From: an uncultured Muribaculaceae bacterium
GTDB taxonomy: Bacteria; Bacteroidota; Bacteroidia; Bacteroidales; Muribaculaceae
DNA: 41,475 nucleotides
NCBI GenBank assembly: GCA_905209725.1
Contig: CAJLTZ010000010.1
Coordinates: forward strand, 1-41,475
Reading direction: 5' to 3'
This document shows, in pieces, positions 37,221-41,475 of this stretch. The position numbers and the translations under genes are program-made. The notes beneath the pieces were generated by a model that had not been told where the DNA came from, searched no databases, and was given only the letters and a program-made list of their open reading frames with translations. Position 1 is the first letter of the stretch; each line of letters opens with the position of its first letter.

Positions 37221-37255
37221 CTTATTGCTTATAACCTATTACTTATCCCTTATCC
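37221..37255. repeat. Five 7-bp degenerate repeats abutting the histidine-kinase start
   Basis: CTTATTG, CTTATAA, CCTATTA, CTTATCC, CTTATCC, then CTTA: a run with period 7 that ends 4 nt before the ATG at 37260. It fills nearly the whole 49-bp gap. Confidence 0.75.
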
Positions 37256-37259
37256 CTTA

Positions 37260-38495
37260 ATGAAGAGTCTCAACCATCGCTACGGCAAACTCACCGTGAT
37301 CCTCATCTCGGCGGTGGCCGTAATCGCTTTCCTGCTCATCTCCAACAATCTCATCAAGGAGCTGGCACGTCAGGAGCGCGAGCGCATGGACATCTGGGCC
37401 CACGCCACCGAACGCCTCGCACAGGCCGACATGAACTCCGACGTGGAATTCCTTCTCGGCATCATCTCCCAGAATAATTCCATCCCGGTGATGATTGCCG
37501 ATTCCGCCTTCAATATCTCCGAATTCCGCAATTTCACACTCCCCGACAAAAAGGACGCCGACAAATCCCTCTTCTCCGAGCTATCGGCCCGCAATCAGGA
37601 ATATCTTCTTTCCCGCCTGAAGAAAGCCGGCGGCGACACCCCTTTGCGAGTAATGGCCGAACGCGACTCCCATTTCATCCAAGTGGAACTTTTCCCTAAC
37701 AACTATCAATATATTTTCTTCGAAGATTCCCGCCTGCTTAAGATTCTCAGCGTATATCCCTATATTCAGGTGGTGGTGACGCTCATATTGGCGGTAATCC
37801 TCTATATGGCCGTGGTCTATACCAAACGCGCGGAGCAAAACCGCGTGTGGGTAGGGCTCTCTAAGGAGACTGCCCACCAGCTCGGCACCCCGATCTCCTC
37901 GCTGCTTGCCTGGACCGAATTCCTGCGCGCCTCCGGCACCGACCCAGAGGTTACCGATGAAATCGACAAGGATGTGAAGCGACTCTCCACCATCGCCGAC
38001 CGCTTCAGCAAAATCGGCTCACAACCCGAGATGCAGCTCGAATATCTCAACGAAACCATCTCGCAGTCGCTTGATTACATGAAGAGCCGCGTGTCGGGGC
38101 GTGTGTCCATCAACATGTATCTTTCCGACGACGACCACGGCGTGCGCCTCTCGCGTCCCCTGATTGAATGGACCATGGAGAATCTAACGAAAAATGCCGT
38201 GGATGCCATGGAGGGTGAGGGCCGCATCGACATCTTCACCGGCTCCGAGAAGGATATCGCCTGGGTGGAGGTGAAGGACACCGGAAAGGGAATCGCCCGC
38301 AAAAACTTCAAGACAGTATTCACGCCCGGATATACCACCAAGAAGCGTGGCTGGGGACTGGGGCTGACCCTTGTGAAGCGAATCGTGGAGGAATACCACG
38401 GCGGACGCATCTTCATCAAGGAGTCGGAACCCGGCAAAGGCACCACTTTCCGCATCGAATTCCCCCTGGCCGACAAGGCCACCGCCCGCAAGTAA
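37260..38495 (+). CDS. Orphan membrane sensor histidine kinase
   Basis: 411 residues. One transmembrane helix lies near residues 13-34, a periplasmic sensor region follows to about 160, and a second helix near 163-182. The dimerization/phosphoacceptor helix has KETAHQLGTPISS with His206. The ATPase domain has the N box with Asn312, DTGKGI (Asp340), and WGLGLTLVKRI. It should phosphorylate itself and pass phosphate to a response regulator, but none is encoded nearby. The H-box form with AHQLGTP is common in Bacteroidetes kinases. Confidence 0.92.
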   Translation: MKSLNHRYGKLTVILISAVAVIAFLLISNNLIKELARQERERMDIWAHATERLAQADMNSDVEFLLGIISQNNSIPVMIADSAFNISEFRNFTLPDKKDADKSLFSELSARNQEYLLSRLKKAGGDTPLRVMAERDSHFIQVELFPNNYQYIFFEDSRLLKILSVYPYIQVVVTLILAVILYMAVVYTKRAEQNRVWVGLSKETAHQLGTPISSLLAWTEFLRASGTDPEVTDEIDKDVKRLSTIADRFSKIGSQPEMQLEYLNETISQSLDYMKSRVSGRVSINMYLSDDDHGVRLSRPLIEWTMENLTKNAVDAMEGEGRIDIFTGSEKDIAWVEVKDTGKGIARKNFKTVFTPGYTTKKRGWGLGLTLVKRIVEEYHGGRIFIKESEPGKGTTFRIEFPLADKATARK

Positions 38496-38537
38496 TAATT
38501 CTGAGCACCAAAGTGCCGGAATATGAAGATTTTTTGG

Positions 38538-38545
38538 TAACTTTG
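38538..38545 (+). promoter_or_regulatory. Rightward -7 box with no gene behind it
   Basis: GATTTTTTGG followed by TAACTTTG resembles other promoters in this window but points into the AT-rich islet, where all genes are on the minus strand. Confidence 0.35.
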
Positions 38546-38744
38546 GAATAGTTTTCTTAGTTCCTTATAATAAGGACTTTGGGAGAATTACCCAATTTTG
38601 AGGTAATGACTTGGGAACTGTGCCATTTGCTGCGTTCTGCCTTGATTTGCTTACAAAGCAACTCATTGTAAGAACAAAAGTAGCCAAATTCTTTTATTAG
38701 ACAAAGGATAGAGGTACTTTTATTCTTGATATTTTTAATTTTCT
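38546..38744. other. AT-rich junction region with several inverted repeats
   Basis: No convincing gene. It contains CCTTATAATAAGG (38563-38575), ATTACC/GGTAAT (38587-38592 with 38602-38607), TTGCTT/AAGCAA (38647-38652 with 38656-38661) and CTTACA/TGTAAG (38650-38655 with 38667-38672). Such structure suits an attachment-site or transfer-origin region, but no direct repeat proves a junction. Confidence 0.35.
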
Positions 38745-39611
38745 CTATATAGTAAATGTCCAAGAGAGGCAATTTAACGCTCCTCCGCTTCTTTTGACAA
38801 TAGAACGCATCTGTACTTGATATATTCTCCCTTTATACTCGGGAAAGAGATTCTGAATATGCTTCAGTGCTTCTTCATCGGTAGGAAGTCCTAAACCAGG
38901 AACAATAATAACATCCTTAGTGTGAATCATATTGATATATGCCCAGCTCATATCATGATAGTTGCTTAGTTCTAAATCTATGACTTTAAAGCACGACTCT
39001 AATGCACTTCTCATTTTGACAGCAATATCATTAGGATAAACTTTGAGATTCGCCAACACTTTATTATTTCCAACTGCATGTATAATGCCATCGGTATGTC
39101 CGCAGATGTCTTTCTTATCCCACGGCAGGAATAAAAGCCTATGATTAGGAAATAAACTTTCTAATTGAGCGACAACATCCTCTCTTGTCACATTTGGATT
39201 CTCAATAAATATTTTCTCTGTCATTATCACAACAGGAGTATAACCTCTTCCTTTCTTAATTGCTCCAAAAGTAAAATTACCTCCATCTGCCACGATGGGA
39301 GAAGTTGTAATTAAAGGATGTGGGATTTTCTCCATTGCTAATTTAGTTGAAACCTCTGTTGGAGTTTCATATTTGCGAAGACCTTCTAAGTAGTCAGGAT
39401 GATATTGAAACTGCACGAAAGAATTACCACAAACTTGTACAGGCATATAATCCCTACACCAATAGTCGGCTGTTCCATGCAGAACGCCATAACTCACTTT
39501 ATTTTTCGATAGTATTTCTGTCAATTCATTGTATATTTTCGGATAATAGCTTTTGAGGTTTCCCGAAAAATACACATAGTCTATAAACCGTTCTGCAACT
39601 TTCATTGTCAT
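38745..39611 (-). CDS. Agmatine deiminase / peptidyl-arginine deiminase-like protein
   Basis: 288 residues of the guanidino-group-modifying superfamily (Porphyromonas-type PAD/agmatine deiminase). The key positions are present: WCRD (Asp54), DGGN (109-112, with Asp in place of the usual Glu), GHTD (His172, Asp174) and GGALNC with the nucleophile Cys281. The expected reaction is hydrolysis of a guanidino group to a ureido group plus ammonia, on agmatine, arginine or something else. It is shorter than typical agmatine deiminases (~350). It starts 4 bp inside the upstream gene and is AT-rich, unlike the chromosome to its left. Confidence 0.85.
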   Translation of the reverse strand: MTMKVAERFIDYVYFSGNLKSYYPKIYNELTEILSKNKVSYGVLHGTADYWCRDYMPVQVCGNSFVQFQYHPDYLEGLRKYETPTEVSTKLAMEKIPHPLITTSPIVADGGNFTFGAIKKGRGYTPVVIMTEKIFIENPNVTREDVVAQLESLFPNHRLLFLPWDKKDICGHTDGIIHAVGNNKVLANLKVYPNDIAVKMRSALESCFKVIDLELSNYHDMSWAYINMIHTKDVIIVPGLGLPTDEEALKHIQNLFPEYKGRIYQVQMRSIVKRSGGALNCLSWTFTI

Positions 39612-40216
39612 TTTGCATCAAGATTAGTAAAACGCCAAAGGCGTTTGGTAGGTTCTCCTTTAACAATATTGATATTTATTCTTTCTGATGGATGTATGTT
39701 TACTTCTTTATAATCGTCATTATCTACCCAAATAATAGACAAACCTTTTCCAAAAATTGAGGCATTCCCAAATAGGTCTTCCCATAAGTACTGTGGCTTG
39801 AATTTATCAATTTCTCCTTCTTTCAGTTTTTTGGAAGTAGTATTTGTGAAAGTTTCTTTATCCTTATTTATTAAGGATTTATAGGTGTATCCTCTAATAA
39901 GGAATGAAGCACGATATTTCCCCTCTCGTTCAAAAGTCATATCAATACCAGACCTATGAGGGAAAAGGCTTCCTATCGGAAAATACGGATAGTCGTTATT
40001 TGCATGATACATCTGGGGATCTTTGATAATTTCATTTTCTACATCATGAAAATAGAATTCAATATCGATAGGGTATATCTCGTATTTTCCATTCACGACA
40101 TAACGCCCATTAAAAACAATCTGAGCAATGTCCTTAAATTGCTTTGTAAGTTCATCAACAGTGTTAGCAGGTACAAATTGCTCAAGAGTGTCTCTTAATC
40201 TTTGTAAAGTTTCCAT
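39608..40216 (-). CDS. Possible alkyladenine-DNA-glycosylase-fold protein
   Basis: 202 residues with no signal peptide, AT-rich. I do not recognise it by name. The pattern PIDIEFYFH (Glu53), later FPHRSGIDMTFE, then ASFLIRG, FGKGLSI, SERININ and RLWRFTN follows the order of elements in alkyladenine (3-methyladenine) DNA glycosylases: catalytic Glu in VEAYL, a Tyr-Gly region, VLIRA, G-x-L-x-x-A-L, RIGI and a final RF. This suggests a diverged member with the catalytic glutamate kept. It is a hypothesis from motif order alone. The gene overlaps the deiminase start by 4 bp (ATGA). Confidence 0.55.
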   Translation of the reverse strand: METLQRLRDTLEQFVPANTVDELTKQFKDIAQIVFNGRYVVNGKYEIYPIDIEFYFHDVENEIIKDPQMYHANNDYPYFPIGSLFPHRSGIDMTFEREGKYRASFLIRGYTYKSLINKDKETFTNTTSKKLKEGEIDKFKPQYLWEDLFGNASIFGKGLSIIWVDNDDYKEVNIHPSERININIVKGEPTKRLWRFTNLDAK

Positions 40217-40250
40217 TCCGCAAATCTAAATTGATACCTATAATCTGATA

Positions 40251-40258
40251 CAAAATTA
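40251..40258 (-). promoter_or_regulatory. -7 box for the glycosylase-like/deiminase operon
   Basis: On the minus strand this reads TAATTTTG. The transcript would start near 40244, about 28 nt before the ATG at 40216. No clear -33 box. Confidence 0.45.
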
Positions 40259-40260
40259 CA

Positions 40261-40312
40261 AAAAAGCCGTGATAATTCGCTTAATATGGGCGTATTATTA
40301 TTACGGCTTTTT
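40261..40312. terminator. Terminator after the relaxase gene
   Basis: AAAAAGCCGT (40261-40270) pairs with ACGGCTTTTT (40303-40312), and adjacent AT pairs may extend the stem. On the minus strand the T run follows the stem, closing the relaxase gene; it is symmetric enough to act both ways. Confidence 0.75.
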
Positions 40313-40318
40313 ATCAAT

Positions 40319-41475
40319 TCAGAGTTTCATTCCTCTGTTCTGCATTTGTCTTGGCTTCGGTATTCCCATTGCCTCTCGCCATTCGTCCTTCTTTTTTCTG
40401 AACCAACTGACATGTGAAACACCATCTATGTTGAGGTTGAAATTGCCATCCTTGTCCTCTTTAAGTGAACATATCGTTTTGTCTGCCCTGAAATGTTGGT
40501 TAAACTCACGAGAATACAATTCGCCCTTAATGGAAACATCCTTGAAAGTGCATAGTTTCCTAATAACGGCATCGCCAAAGTTCAGCGTATCACGCAAGAA
40601 TTTAATGACCGGCATCAGCTTTTCCACATATGGGAAGTAGCATTTGATAAAATCCACGAACTCGGACAGCTTGTTGTTCTGTTGTTCGTAAACGTTCTTT
40701 ATCTCCTGTATCTGCTTGGCTTGTTGATGCTCCCTCTGTCGGGCTTCTTCTTCAAGTTCAAGTATGCGGTCTTGCAAATCCTCGTTCCTGCGTTCCAATG
40801 CCTTCATCTTTCCACCCCCGAAAAGAGAACCCACGCTTTCGGCTATGTTGGTCGCTGCGGTAGTTGCCGCGCCTTTCAGCTTCTCGGTCTGTACCTCTTT
40901 CTTGGCTCGTTTGAGCTCCTGTTCGGCTTCGGCTTTCTGTTTCTGCAACCTTTTGTTTTCCATATCAAGGGCATCGTTCTTTTTCTTCATATCCCGATAG
41001 TATTGTGTGGTGCTTGTGTGCCGTGCTTCAGATCCACGCACACCACGCTGCAATCTGTATTTTGTCATAACCCTTGCGTAATTGTCGTGGTAGGCAATCA
41101 ATGTCTGACGGTTGAACAGGTCATCGGCACACAGACGGACGGTATCCGATTTCTTGCGGTACTTGCGTTTGCCGTTTTCCTGTTCTTTCTTGGCTTTCCG
41201 CCTTGCGCCTGTCACGATGGGAACAACCGCTGCGTGGATGTGCGGAGTCTTCTCGTCCATGTGCAGATGTGCGGCAACCACATTGTCTTTGCCGAATGTG
41301 GCTTGCAGCCATTGGATGCTGTCGTTGCACCATTCATCGAGTTTTCCTTTTTCCTGTATGTTCATCATGTCCTCGTGCGTACCCGACAAGACTACCCGAA
41401 CGACACGGACTTGGTCGTGTGTGATTTTCCGTCTGATGCCTGCCGTGTTCAGCCTGTGGGCAATCGCTTCATCCC
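40319..41475 (-). CDS. MobV-type relaxase (Mob/Pre family), 5' end outside the window
   Basis: At least 385 codons; the frame stays open to the window end, so the N-terminus is missing, and the apparent start at 41389 is only an internal TTG. The metal-binding HMDEKTPHIHAAVVP (about 41269-41225) is the hallmark of the Mob_Pre/MobV family. A long coiled coil follows (MENKRLQKQKAEAEQELKRA), then a short C-terminal domain ending NRGMKL. The protein nicks DNA at a transfer origin and lets plasmids or integrated elements be mobilized by a helper conjugation system. Its base composition is between the chromosome and the AT-rich cargo. Confidence 0.92.
   Translation of the reverse strand, partial: DEAIAHRLNTAGIRRKITHDQVRVVRVVLSGTHEDMMNIQEKGKLDEWCNDSIQWLQATFGKDNVVAAHLHMDEKTPHIHAAVVPIVTGARRKAKKEQENGKRKYRKKSDTVRLCADDLFNRQTLIAYHDNYARVMTKYRLQRGVRGSEARHTSTTQYYRDMKKKNDALDMENKRLQKQKAEAEQELKRAKKEVQTEKLKGAATTAATNIAESVGSLFGGGKMKALERRNEDLQDRILELEEEARQREHQQAKQIQEIKNVYEQQNNKLSEFVDFIKCYFPYVEKLMPVIKFLRDTLNFGDAVIRKLCTFKDVSIKGELYSREFNQHFRADKTICSLKEDKDGNFNLNIDGVSHVSWFRKKKDEWREAMGIPKPRQMQNRGMKL

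Noticed and set aside
38557..38772. 71-codon minus-strand frame beyond the deiminase gene
   Set aside because: It starts at a TTG inside the deiminase coding end, is AT-driven, and shows no recognisable domain. It could be a remnant but cannot be supported.
40319..41389. Relaxase gene taken as complete from 41389
   Set aside because: The codon there is TTG and the same frame continues upstream with MobV-like sequence to the window end, so the gene is cut by the window.

Overview
The window looks like a chromosome segment of a gut Bacteroidales bacterium, probably from the Muribaculaceae/Porphyromonadaceae side. This rests on several signs: SusC/SusD pairs, secreted proteins with Por-type (type IX) C-terminal sorting tails, promoters of the Bacteroidetes type (TTTG, about 19-20 nt, TAnnTTTG) without strong Shine-Dalgarno sites, a DUF4834-like gene and the lysS-gpsA-pgi gene order. 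The body of the window is GC-rich. The last ~3 kb (from about 38,546) is clearly AT-richer and carries a relaxase gene, so it is probably the end of an integrated mobilizable element.

Layout. (1) 297-9266: five genes for exported proteins. The first is Omp28-like with a CxxC motif; four of the five end in a sorting-type tail. (2) 9470-12286: polA. (3) 12420-16385: lysS-gpsA-pgi. (4) 16550-19125: an ArnT-like membrane glycosyltransferase overlapping a short-chain dehydrogenase. (5) 19217-24894: a TGS-domain nucleoside kinase, mgtE and mutS in a tight row. (6) 25191-32932: a four-gene Sus-like outer-membrane uptake operon (susC, susD, susE-like, susF-like), closed by a bidirectional terminator. 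(7) 32991-34211 on the minus strand: a lone protein with no signal peptide that resembles phage-type structural proteins. (8) 34413-38495: psd and pssA (phosphatidylethanolamine synthesis), a DUF4834-like membrane protein, a Cof-type HAD phosphatase and an orphan histidine kinase. (9) 38745-41475 on the minus strand: a MobV-type relaxase gene (cut by the window end), a terminator, then a two-gene operon coding for a possible alkyladenine-glycosylase-fold protein and an agmatine/peptidyl-arginine-deiminase-like enzyme.

Most of the window is housekeeping. The observations that stand out are: (a) seven short tandem-repeat tracts of 7, 8, 9 or 18 bp, each with a different unit, placed just upstream of, or across, start codons of conserved genes; (b) the AT-rich islet pairing a glycosylase-like and a deiminase-like gene beside a relaxase, with what looks like a stranded chromosomal promoter at its border; (c) an almost identical 20-21 bp palindromic element upstream of both the secreted-protein cluster and susC; and (d) the lone phage-structural-like gene. 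No rRNA, tRNA, CRISPR array or complete insertion sequence was seen.
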